DNA of 64,000 nt from Atherinomorus stipes. Lineage: Eukaryota > Chordata > Actinopteri > Atheriniformes > Atherinidae. The number at the start of each line of letters is the position of its first letter. The stretch's first letter is position 1. Under the pieces are notes generated by a model, which saw nothing but the letters and a program-made list of their open reading frames with translations, did no database searches and was not told the origin of the DNA. The translations under genes and the position numbers were made by a program. The stretch is from positions 61,994-125,993 of the forward strand of contig JALJCO010001054.1 in assembly GCA_023101725.1 (NCBI GenBank), given 5' to 3'. This document shows, in pieces, positions 58,401 to 64,000 of the stretch.

Positions 58401-61400
58401 CAACTTAGACCAGCTTAGACCAGCTTAGACCAGCTTAGATCAGCTTAGATCGGCTTAGACCAGCTTAGACCAACTTAGATCAGCTTAAATCAGCTTAAGC
58501 TTAGACCAACTTAGACCAGCTTAGACTAGCTTAGACCAGCTTAGACCAGCTTAGATCAGCTTAGACTAGCTTAGATCAGCTTAGACCAGCTTAGATCAGA
58601 TTAGATCAGCTTAGACCAGCTTCAGATTAGATTAGCTTAGATCAGCTTCAGCTCAGACCAGTTAAGATCAGCTTAGCTTAGATCAACTTAGATCAGCTTA
58701 GACCAGCTTAGATCCACTTAGACCAGCTTAGATCAACTTAGACCAGCTTAGACCAGCTTAGACCAACTTAGACCAGCTTAGATCGGGCTTAGACCAGCTT
58801 AGATCCGCTTCAGCTTAGATCAGCTAGACCAGCTTCAGATTAAATTAGCTTAGATCAGCTTCAGCTCAGACCAGTTAAGATCAGCTTAGCTTAGATCAGC
58901 TTAGACCAGCTTAGATCAACCTAGACCAGCTGAAGCTTAGACCAACTTAGACCAGCTTAGATCAGCTTAGACCAGCTTAGATCAGCTTAGACCAGCTTAG
59001 ATCAGCTTAAGCTTTGATCGGCTGATCAGCTTTAGACCAGCTTAGATCGACCGCTAAAGCTTAGACCAGCTTAGATCAGCTTAGACCAGCTTAGACCAAC
59101 TTAGACCAGCTTAGATCAGCTTAGATCAACTTAGATCAGCTTAGACCAGCTTCTCAGATCAGCCTTAGACCAGCTTAGACCAGCTTAGACCGCTAGACCA
59201 GCTTAGACCAGTTTGGACAGGCTTTAGACTAACCTAGATCAGCTTAGACCAATCCCCTTAGACCAGCCTTAGACCAGCTTAGACGGGGCTTGTGACCAGC
59301 TTAGACCAACTTAGATCAGCTCTTAGACCAGCTTAGACCAGCTTAGACTCAGCTTAGATCAGCTAGACCAGCTTAGACCCCAACTTAGATCAGTTTAGAC
59401 CAGCTTAGATCAGCCTCATAGCTTAGGGGTCCCCAACTTAGGATCAGCTTAGACCAGCTTAGATTAGCTTAGATCAGCTTCAGCTAGACCAGTCTTAGAC
59501 CAACTTTAGGATCAGATTAGATTGGACTAGACTAACCTCTCTCTTAGACTCCAGATTAGATCAGCTTAGACCAGCTTAGACCAACTTAGATCAGATTAGA
59601 TCAGCTTAGACCAACTTAGATCAGATTAGATCGGCTCAGCTTAGACCAGCTAGACTAACTTAGATCAGATTAGATCAGCTTAGACCAACTTAGATCAGAT
59701 TAGATCAGCTTGGTGACTAGAATAGACTAACTTAGACCAGCTTAGATCGGCTTAGATCAAGCTTAGACCAACTTAGATCAGCTTAGATCAGGCTTGGGGG
59801 GGAAAATCAGCTTAGACCAGCTTAGACTATTTTAGACCAGCTTAGATCAGATAGATTAGATACTGCTTAGATCAGCTTCAGCTAGGACCAGCTTCAGCTT
59901 AGACCAGTTTAGACGATATGATGTAACTCCGTTTCCCGACTCTTCTCACGCTCCGTCCCAGGCTGAGGGACGGATCGTGTAAGAAGGCTTACTGGGTGGA
60001 GAAGGTGGCGGGTCAGGGAGCGGAGGCATCCTTAACGCAAATGTCTGGCCCAGCTGTCCCCTCCCCAGGAGTGATGTTCCATGCAGGGGGTGCATGCATG
60101 GCGGTGGTCCGCTGCGTCCCCGGATTCCAGTTCACGCATCAGGGCCGGGCCCCCGCTCGTATCATCGGGTGAGTCCGTTATAGTGACGCAGATTTTTTAA
60201 GCCTTAAAAAATCCAAACCAGTTTCACTTTATCTTGTTTTTACATTGAGAGTAACGATGCACGATATAACCCGCCCCTATATCGGTATCCGCCTTAAAAA
60301 CTGAGTAGCGGACATTTGCCAATTCTACGATATTTAACTGATCAGCCTGCTGTTTCTAAAGTTTATAAAAACCCTTTCTTTACTGACTTTAAAACTTCTA
60401 AAGACTAGGGTGGGAAAAGATATCAATACACTGAACTATTGAGATATTTTCACATGCTGATATCATATTGACATTTCAAAACGCGGTATCGATCTATTTT
60501 ATCCACGGAGTCTTGCAATATTTCATTGTTCTGCTATGAAATTTCGCAAGAATTTCATAAAATTTTGCCATATTTTGAAATGCTGATATCACATTGACAT
60601 TTAAAACGCTGTATCAATCTAATTTGCAAACTAAAACTCGCGATATTTCATCATTCTGTTACGGAATCTTGCGAGAATTTGCAAAATATTGTAGATATTG
60701 TAATAGAATGATGAAATCTAGCAAGATTTTGTAAGTAAAATAGATTGATACAGCATTTTTAAATGTCGTATTTGGTATCGGTATACAGCATTATCGCACA
60801 TTTCAGTGTATCGACATTTTTTTCCCACTCCCATTTTTCAAAGTGTCAGAAGCGGATGACAAAACTACTATTTGCAATGATTGCTTATTATTTTCAGCTT
60901 TAATATCCGCAACGATATTTCAGCGACATCATGAAGATTTCTGAGTTAGAAACTCGGTGCTCTCTGGTTCATTTCGATGGCACGCTGACGTTTGTCGCCC
61001 TGCAGTGTCCCAGAGCACCACCTGATATCTGCGCTTGCTTTACGCGCCACATGCCAGCAACTGAGTTATGGACACACCAGTTCTGCTTCCATTACACCTA
61101 GAATAAAAAAAACCCAAGACATCACAACAAAAACTCAAATATCGCTAAAAAAAACAGTATTTTTACGAGAAAAAAGGAATAAATGAACAAGAATAAAGTT
61201 GTAATTTAAGAAGAATAAAGAGCTGATATGTTAAATGTGGAAGAGTAAAGTTGGTAAAATGAGGGGCGGTGGAGCGCTTGGTGCAGATGCACTTCAGCAT
61301 CGGTTTTACAAAACCAGATCCTCAATATCGGTTCATCAGCACCACGTTGTCATCACTATCACAACAATTACTCTCAGGAAAGTACTTTATTTTCATAAAA

Positions 61401-62237
61401 CTACTTTTTCTCGTGAATTTAACTTTATTCTTGTAAAATGACTTCTTCACGTAAATATGCAGCTTTAAATTTAAGACTTTTGTAAATTTATTTTATTCTT
61501 TGGAAAAAAAAACTATCATTGTCATAAATTTATGACTTTATTCTTGCAATATTATGACTTTTTTCTTAGTTAATTCCTGTAAATCTCTGACTTCTTTTAA
61601 TTCTTGTTAATTTCCTTCCTTCTCATAATTTTATGACTCTATCCTTGAAGTCAGTAAAAAGTTTTTTTTAAAGGTAAAGTATGTAAAAAAATCAAAAGGT
61701 CAATGAGAGAAAAGTGTGATATATAATTCAGAACTGTGTTTCTATTGATGTGTAATCGCGGCACTAGAACAGCTGTTATAAGTTTATTTTCTGAGAATGA
61801 GTCATGAGTCCGTTCCCAGATACTGTACCTTTAATGTGGGCGTAATACTCCGTCGTAAAGCTGAGATGTACGGTGCTCTCGGCTTGTTAAAATCTGAAGA
61901 CTGCTGGGATCTAGTAAACGGATAAATGGGAAAAACGAAGCGTGATATGTGACCTTGGAAGTGTGAAATTTCAGACCCACCTCTCAAACCTGTTTCTCCC
62001 CCGCCCCGTCCCGTCCTGTCCCGTCCTATCCCGTCCCTGTCCCGTCCCGTCCAGCCCGTGGTGCGTTTGAAGGCGGAGCCCCGTGTCGGAGAGGGCTGAT
62101 GTCTATGTCCTGAAGGAGGGCAAGTGGGGCACCGTGTGCGACCACCTGTGGGACGGGACGGCCGCCAGCTTGGTCTGCAGAGAGCTGGGCTTCGGGACGG
62201 CGAAGGAGGCTCTGACTAGGGCTCAGCTGGGACAGGG
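38446..62237 (+). CDS. loxl4: Lysyl oxidase-like protein, LOXL4-type, 5' part (incomplete at right edge)
   Basis: Secreted copper amine oxidase family that cross-links collagen and elastin. Visible coding exons: 38446-38713, 42049-42695, 46705-46916, 57138-57176 (39 nt), 59962-60168 and 62055-62237. Product: signal peptide [17 protein letters not shown]...VRG, SRCR1 ([57 protein letters not shown]), a linker of about 150 residues rich in Pro, Gln and Arg, SRCR2 ([28 protein letters not shown]) and the start of SRCR3 ([27 protein letters not shown]). TWAHSAK and the extra KLWDSK microexon point to LOXL4 over LOXL2 or LOXL3. SRCR3's end, SRCR4 and the oxidase domain lie outside. Exons 4 and 6 carry frame problems. 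Confidence 0.85.
39350..39890. mobile_element. Palindromic MITE, uninterrupted, with inner copy B at 39487-39762
   Basis: The left arm (GTCCACAAAAACTTGTCAAT ... GGTAGCGTCCAGAATTTACT) is the inverse of the right arm (AGTAAATTCTGGACGCTACC ... ATTGACAAGTTTTTGTGGAC). The centre TAGAACATCGTAC...GTACGATGTTCTA corresponds to the MITE at 1099-2525 that was split by a THAP fold-back. Confidence 0.75.
39974..40075 (+). mobile_element. tRNA-derived SINE head
   Basis: TGGCTGAATGGTCA resembles the RNA polymerase III A box, and GGGATCAAATCCC, about 30 bases later, resembles the B box. CTTTGGCTGAATGGTCAGCG with CCCGGAGTCTGGGGATC looks like a decayed tRNA. The 3' part runs into the GCATGAAAAAGTTC block of the composite. 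Not a functional tRNA gene: the stems are imperfect. Confidence 0.6.
40104..41642. repeat. Minisatellite of about 140 11-bp units (GTGCAGTAATA)
   Basis: Units GTGCAGTAATA/G with GTGATAG and GTAATGG variants. All three minus frames are open for long stretches because an 11-bp unit without stops cycles through every frame; the [15 protein letters not shown] peptides are artefacts. The array sits between blocks that are almost adjacent in the related repeat at 5980-6245. Confidence 0.95.
42049..42695 (+). CDS. loxl4: LOXL coding exon 2: SRCR1 second half and long linker
   Basis: Completes the Gly codon and reads [20 protein letters not shown] then [20 protein letters not shown], closing SRCR1. 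The remaining 150 or so residues form a low-complexity linker with [28 protein letters not shown] and ILRRNRGG (RRNR fits a furin-like RxxR site). In mammalian LOXL2-4 as I know them this linker is short. The frame is open throughout and ends in phase 0 before GTGAAC. Confidence 0.88.
42898..43709. mobile_element. hAT-like MITE, second copy of the GGGATGGGCGATAT family, itself interrupted
   Basis: Ends CGGGGATGGGTGATAT and ATATCGCCCCTCCCTC match the copy at 10119-10540 in the opposite orientation. GTGGGGAC flanks it at 42890-42897 and 43710-43717. It is interrupted at 43175-43575 by another MITE. Confidence 0.8.
43175..43575. mobile_element. hAT-like MITE (TAGGGCTGGACAATTAATCG) nested in the previous one
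   Basis: Starts TAGGGCTGGACAATTAATCG and ends ATTATCGTCCAGCCCTA. CTTTAAAG flanks it at 43167-43174 and 43576-43583, a perfect 8-bp duplication made from the sequence of the host MITE. No coding capacity. Confidence 0.85.
44173..44636. mobile_element. MITE with CACTGCAAAA termini and an inner small insert
   Basis: Left CACTGCAAAACCTCAAATCT and right AGATTTGAGTTTTTGCAGTG are inverted. Further symmetric blocks are CATTTCAGTGAGATATAAGA and its partner ATATCTCACTGAAATG. A small ACACTGTACCTTTAA-ended insert lies at about 44265-44355. Target duplication not evident. Confidence 0.65.
44640..45180. other. LOXL intron 2, no element recognised
   Basis: Ordinary AT-rich intronic DNA. Confidence 0.4.
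45189..45456. mobile_element. MITE of the TCTCGCGAGA-bearing family, 7/8 duplication
   Basis: Starts TAGGGCTGGGAAAAAATATC and ends ATATTTTTCCCAGCCATA. Flanks TTATAAAT (45181-45188) and ATATAAAT (45457-45464). Contains AATCTCGTGAGATTTTG, a CpG-decayed form of the motif seen intact at 33680. Confidence 0.7.
45845..46150. repeat. Minisatellite of 10-bp units (GCTAAAACCA)
   Basis: Units GCTAAAAC(C/T)(A/G) alternate with CCAAAACTG and ACCAAAACTG. About 30 units in LOXL intron 2. Confidence 0.95.
46351..46408. repeat. (AT)n microsatellite
   Basis: Uninterrupted TA dinucleotides. Confidence 0.95.
46705..46916 (+). CDS. loxl4: LOXL coding exon 3: SRCR2 first half
   Basis: After CCCGGCAG it reads [20 protein letters not shown] then [20 protein letters not shown] and [20 protein letters not shown], matching the LOXL4 second SRCR domain. 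Ends in phase 2 (TAC AG) before GTGAGTA. Confidence 0.9.
46995..47825. mobile_element. Composite MITE with an internal triple tandem duplication
   Basis: The outer end AGGGATGCACAATATCATCG is followed by the usual ATCGG-rich arm. Within the inner block a segment of about 130 bp, from TGATATCATATTGACATTTA to CATGAAAATTTTGCGA, repeats three times (about 47250-47640) with few changes. The right outer arm is missing after CCCACCCCTA. Confidence 0.65.
47830..48370. other. LOXL intron 3, no element recognised
   Basis: Includes a C-run near 47899 and otherwise ordinary sequence. Confidence 0.4.
48380..49277. mobile_element. Diverged MITE cluster ending GGGCAGCCCTA
   Basis: ACCGATATCC through repeated CATGCTGGACC(A/G)A...ATCTC(A/C)CAAGATTA blocks (inverse of 28960-29790). 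Then comes a right half that matches the MITE at 26161-26710 (TTAATTTAACAT, ATACATTGCAAA, AATATTGGCCAAAAT). Confidence 0.5.
49430..49680. repeat. Degenerate GTCGC/CGTCAC short tandem repeat, relative of the 63-kb array
   Basis: Begins after GAGAAAAAGAGTAACATGTC and continues TTTTCCCTCC, then TTTCGTCACCGCTCCGTCAC-type units. The same leader (GAGAAAAAGAGTAAAAGCCG ... TTTTCCCTCC) precedes the array at 63090-64000. Confidence 0.6.
49905..50272. repeat. Tandem repeat of about 60-bp units
   Basis: Six or so units containing GCAAACACGGACGACAGCAG and CATGAAAACACTCAATCACT, with 1-3 bp length differences, in LOXL intron 3. Confidence 0.9.
50515..50720. mobile_element. Partial ATCGG-rich MITE
   Basis: GATGAAAAATTTCAACCGAT ... 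ACCGATAATTTTCTGCTTCT matches, inverted, the arm at 25985-26085. Confidence 0.5.
50721..51890. other. LOXL intron 3, G-rich and CT-rich low complexity, no gene
   Basis: Contains GTGGGGGTGTGGGG-type runs (50877-50925, 51050-51080), a G-run at 51363-51377 and a (CT)n tract at 51624-51648. Short frames here have no domains. Confidence 0.5.
51893..52258. repeat. Minisatellite of about 11-bp units (GGAGGTCTGGG)
   Basis: Units GGAGGTCTGGG, GGAGGTCTGA and GGGGGAGGTCTGG in irregular order; about 33 copies. The proline-rich minus-strand frame across it is a by-product. Confidence 0.95.
52259..53015. other. LOXL intron 3, no element recognised
   Basis: Ordinary intronic sequence. Confidence 0.4.
53016..53275. 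repeat. AATAAAGTC(A/G)TAA-type tandem repeat
   Basis: Irregular 22-26-bp units with AAGAATAAAGTCATAAATTT and TTTTACAAGAATAAAGTC; a related stretch is at 61085-61650. Common fish minisatellite-like repeat. Confidence 0.7.
53276..56155. repeat. Satellite of 23/21-bp units that contain a 5' splice-site consensus
   Basis: Units GATGAGGTGAGCGTGCGTTC + GTG (23 bp) and GATGAGGTGAGCGTGTTC(G/A)TG (21 bp), about 125 copies in 2.9 kb of LOXL intron 3. Every unit carries GAG|GTGAGC or GAG|GTGAGT on the sense strand of the gene. From about 55200 onward units are ragged, with frequent single-base gains and losses. Minus-strand open frames ([13 protein letters not shown]) are by-products. Confidence 0.95.
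56353..56468. repeat. (TCATCC)n microsatellite
   Basis: Near-perfect hexamer array with TCATCT and CCATCC variants, read as poly-Ser in one frame. Confidence 0.95.
56500..57130. other. LOXL intron 3 end, possibly an old repeat
   Basis: The CpG-richer part 56500-56900 has overlapping short frames on both strands and phrases that resemble the repeat at 22621-23165. No gene recognised. Confidence 0.35.
57138..57176 (+). CDS. loxl4: LOXL coding exon 4: 39-nt LOXL4-type microexon, out of frame
   Basis: Bounded by CTTTGAG and GTAAGAT. In one frame the exon reads [13 protein letters not shown], resembling the short segment that distinguishes LOXL4. The phase set by exon 3 (two bases carried) reads this exon in another frame, which reaches a TAG after seven residues. 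A G missing at the acceptor (TTGAG|AAA instead of TTGAG|GAAA) and one extra C in TTCCTCAAG would restore the LOXL4 pattern while keeping 39 nt. Skipping the exon joins exon 3 to exon 5 in frame. Confidence 0.55.
57190..59915. repeat. Minisatellite of 10-bp units (AGCTTAGA(C/T)C) filling LOXL intron 4
   Basis: Units CTTAGACCAG and CTTAGATCAG with AACTTAG and AAGCTTAG variants, about 270 copies. It starts about 14 bp after the donor of exon 4 and stops about 45 bp before the acceptor of exon 5, so the intron is nearly all array. Beyond about 59000 the units become irregular with foreign insertions such as AGGGGTCCCCAACTTAGG. Confidence 0.95.
59962..60168 (+). CDS. loxl4: LOXL coding exon 5: SRCR2 second half
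   Basis: Read with the phase carried from exon 3 it gives (R)[20 protein letters not shown], then [20 protein letters not shown], closing SRCR2, and [12 protein letters not shown]. The CACPG-like region of LOXL4 corresponds to [12 protein letters not shown]. Ends in phase 2 before GTGAGTC. Confidence 0.8.
60250..60930. mobile_element. Composite ATCGG-rich MITE remnant in LOXL intron 5
   Basis: Outer GATGCACGATATAACCCGCC arm, then inner block GGGTGGGAAAAGATATCAAT ... TCGACATTTTTTTCCCACTC, then GCTTTAATATCCGCAACGAT. The right outer end is lost. Confidence 0.6.
61085..61650. repeat. AATAAAGT(T/C)-type degenerate tandem repeat
   Basis: AAGAATAAAGTTGTAATTTA-like units on one strand and TATGACTTTATTCTTGCAAT-like inverses further right; related to 53016-53275. 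Confidence 0.55.
61668..61838. mobile_element. Short MITE with TTAAAGGTA(A/C)AGTATGT termini
   Basis: TTAAAGGTAAAGTATGTAAA on the left and GATACTGTACCTTTAA on the right are imperfect inverse copies. Similar interior phrases (CACTAGAACAGCTGTTATAA, AGAATGAGTCAT) occur, inverted, at 21320-21380. Confidence 0.6.
62000..62050. repeat. CCCGTC-type pyrimidine-rich short repeat before LOXL exon 6
   Basis: CCCGTCCCGTCCTGTCCCGT and similar run into the acceptor CCGTCCAG at 62054. This low-complexity tract forms the polypyrimidine tract and is a likely place for sequence error. Confidence 0.7.
62055..62237 (+). CDS. loxl4: LOXL coding exon 6: SRCR3 first half, disturbed start
   Basis: The first 14 codons homologous to LOXL ([14 protein letters not shown]) lie in one frame. 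The rest ([44 protein letters not shown]) lies in another. Only the second agrees with the phase entering from exon 5, and in that phase a TGA occurs at 62068-62070. An AAG acceptor ending at 62072 would skip the TGA in frame at the cost of the VRLK motif. The likely donor is GTTAGA after 62237, a weak site. The rest of SRCR3 is beyond the window. Confidence 0.7.
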
Positions 62238-63085
62238 GTTAGACAACACACAAACACAACCGCACACGCTCAGATCACAGATGAATTTAGCTTTCAGTCG
62301 GTCTGTGGGAGGTCACGGTGGGGAAGCCCGAGTGTTTAAACTAACAATTACACGAACAAAGGGGAAGTCTTTGGAGAAACAATGTCATCATAAACTACGT
62401 TGGATTAACAGATTCTACAGAATGGTCACAGAGAGCTGCTGATGCTGGAAGTGTCTCTTTAAAGGGGCCAGAGGCAGGAATTTAAAAACAAACATGCATG
62501 TCCGGTGTTTTTCATACTAATGGGTGATGAAGCGCTAAATAGCAAAAATAACGTTTCCACCATGTTTCTCTCCGTTGCCTTGAACAGGCTGTGTGCTGCA
62601 TAAAGCTGCAACTCGGTGTCTGAATTTCCAGCTGCCCTGCAGACGGACGTTATTAATGACGCAGACGTGACGCTACTGATGCTACATCCACAGTTCTGAT
62701 GCAGGAAGAAGACGCCGCAAATTCAAACACCAAGCTATAGCTATGGATTATCTCGCCGTCAGCAAACGATCCAGATCAACTGAAAGACACTAAAACGTGA
62801 ACTACGAAGAAAAAGCGCGTGAGAAACAACATTGTTAGCCTGAAGCTTGTGCTCCGTGATTGCTTGGTGGGGCTGCAGCCTTAAAGCGCCCAGTCACCAG
62901 TTTCCTTTTCAACTTGCCTCACGTCCCTTTAAGGTGAAGTTTGAAATCCCAAGGAAGCCATCTTCATTTGCTCTAACAACATACCATTTACACATCTCCA
63001 TAAACAGGGTTCCCACATCCTGGAAAACCTGAAAATGAGAAAAAGAGTAAAAGCCGCCCTGAAACGAGTTTTCCCTCCTTCTCGC
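62238..63085. other. LOXL intron 6, no element recognised
   Basis: Intronic sequence. The leader of the right-hand array (GAAAATGAGAAAAAGAGTAA) begins near 63032. Confidence 0.4.
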
Positions 63086-63089
63086 CTAC

Positions 63090-64000
63090 AGCTTCAATGC
63101 CGAAGCCTGCCGCCAAGCTTGTCGCTGCTAGGTCGCAGTTTAAGGCAGTTGCTTAACTCCATATTTGTCGAAATTCGGGTCATGTTTCATCATCACTTGG
63201 CCGTTTCACGCCGCTTGTTGTCGTCACGTCGTTTCGATCACCGCTTGATGCTGTTTTGCTCGCCCACGGCCATTGCCGCCACGCCGCTTGTCGCCGTTTG
63301 TCGCCATGTCGCCGCTTGTCGCCGCTTGTCGCCGCTTGTCGCCAGTTGCTCGCCGCTCGTCGGGGCCGCTTGTCGCTGTTGTCGCCGTTAGCGCCGCTTG
63401 TCGCCGCTTGCTCGCTCGTCGCCGCTTGTCGCCGTTGGTGGCCGCCGGTGAAGGCCGCTTGTCGCTGTTGTGTCGCTGCTGTGTCGTTGCCAGGTCGCCG
63501 TACTTGCGCTACGGTCACTGCTAGGTCACGCTTGTCGCTGCCAGGTCGCCGCCTTGTCATTGCTAGGGCTGCTTGTCGCTGCCAGGTCGCCGCTTGTAGC
63601 CGCTTGTCGCCGCCAGGTCGCCGCTTGTAGCCGCTGTCGCCGCGGCCGCTGCGCGGACGCCAGGTCGCCACTATGTCGCCGCTTGTCACTGCCAGGTGTC
63701 GCCGCTGCCGCGCAGGTCGCCGCCAGCCGCTGTCGCTCACTAGGTCGCCGCTTGTCGCCGCTTGTCGCCGCTTTGTCGCTGCTTTGTCGCTGCTTTGTCG
63801 CCACCAGGTCACCGCGTCGCCGCTGTCGCCGCTGTCGCCGTTTGTCGCTGCCGGTGTCGCTGCTCTGTCGCTCGCCGGTCGCCGCGCAGGGCCGGCGCAG
63901 GCCGCGCTTGTCGCCGCTTGCCGCCGTTCGTCGCCGCTGGCCGCTGCCAGGTCGCTGCCAGGTCGCCGCTTGTCGCTGCTGTGTCGCTGCTGTGTCGCTG
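63090..64000. repeat. Irregular GTCGCCGCTT/GTCGCTGCCAG minisatellite running off the window
   Basis: Units of about 9-12 bp: GTCGCCGCTT, GTCGCTGCCAG and GTCGCTGCTGT. The order and lengths are ragged. It shares a leader with the milder array at 49430-49680. The CpG-rich frames on both strands are by-products. The array continues past the right edge. Confidence 0.9.

Noticed and set aside
63180..63812. Arg/Ala-rich 210-codon minus frame at the right edge
   Set aside because: Reads through the irregular GTCGCC array; no domain.

Overview
The window reads as teleost fish nuclear DNA. It has two vertebrate genes with GT-AG introns on the + strand, embedded in AT-rich DNA crowded with fish-type DNA-transposon fossils (hAT-like MITEs with 8-bp target duplications, THAP fold-backs, a Tc1-like fragment), a LINE tail, a tRNA-derived SINE and very large minisatellites. 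No prokaryotic features, rRNA genes or CRISPR arrays were seen. The species cannot be named from the sequence.

Layout. 1-21.5 kb holds no host gene that I recognise. It carries a LINE 3' end, two THAP-derived fold-back elements (one inside another MITE), two MITEs with perfect 8-bp duplications, a 2-kb satellite of 31-bp units, the wreck of a zinc-finger gene of the type associated with KDZ transposons (- strand), a 2.4-kb hAT-like element with a nested MITE, and a 1.6-kb array of 11-bp units. 21.55-30.94 kb is a seven-exon tektin gene, closest to tektin-4, a filament protein of the inner wall of ciliary and flagellar doublet microtubules. An RFX X-box and a FOXJ1-type site lie just before its start. 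Its introns are mostly MITEs that come within tens of bases of exons. 31-38.4 kb is intergenic: MITEs, a large palindrome and two adjoining satellites with a shared core. 38.45 kb to the right edge is the 5' part of a lysyl oxidase-like gene, closest to LOXL4: signal peptide, SRCR1, a long Pro/Gln/Arg-rich linker, SRCR2 and the start of SRCR3. The rest of SRCR3, SRCR4 and the catalytic domain must lie beyond the window.

The LOXL introns are the most unusual landscape. One holds a TIR-bounded 2.8-kb composite with a SINE and an expanded 11-bp array. Another has triple-nested repeats. The 10-kb intron carries about 125 copies of a 23/21-bp unit that contains a 5' splice-site consensus. The next intron is almost entirely a 10-bp minisatellite. 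Both genes show small frame-breaking indels in or beside low-complexity tracts. Because several arrays also become ragged towards one end, consensus errors in the assembly are a serious alternative to true gene decay.

The two genes are unrelated in function (axoneme versus extracellular matrix cross-linking). I see no novel multi-gene system. The points most worth checking are the splice-donor satellite, the MITE family that carries TCTCGCGAGA motifs, the THAP palindromes, the LOXL4-type microexon with an in-frame stop, and the unexpanded relative of an 11-bp minisatellite.
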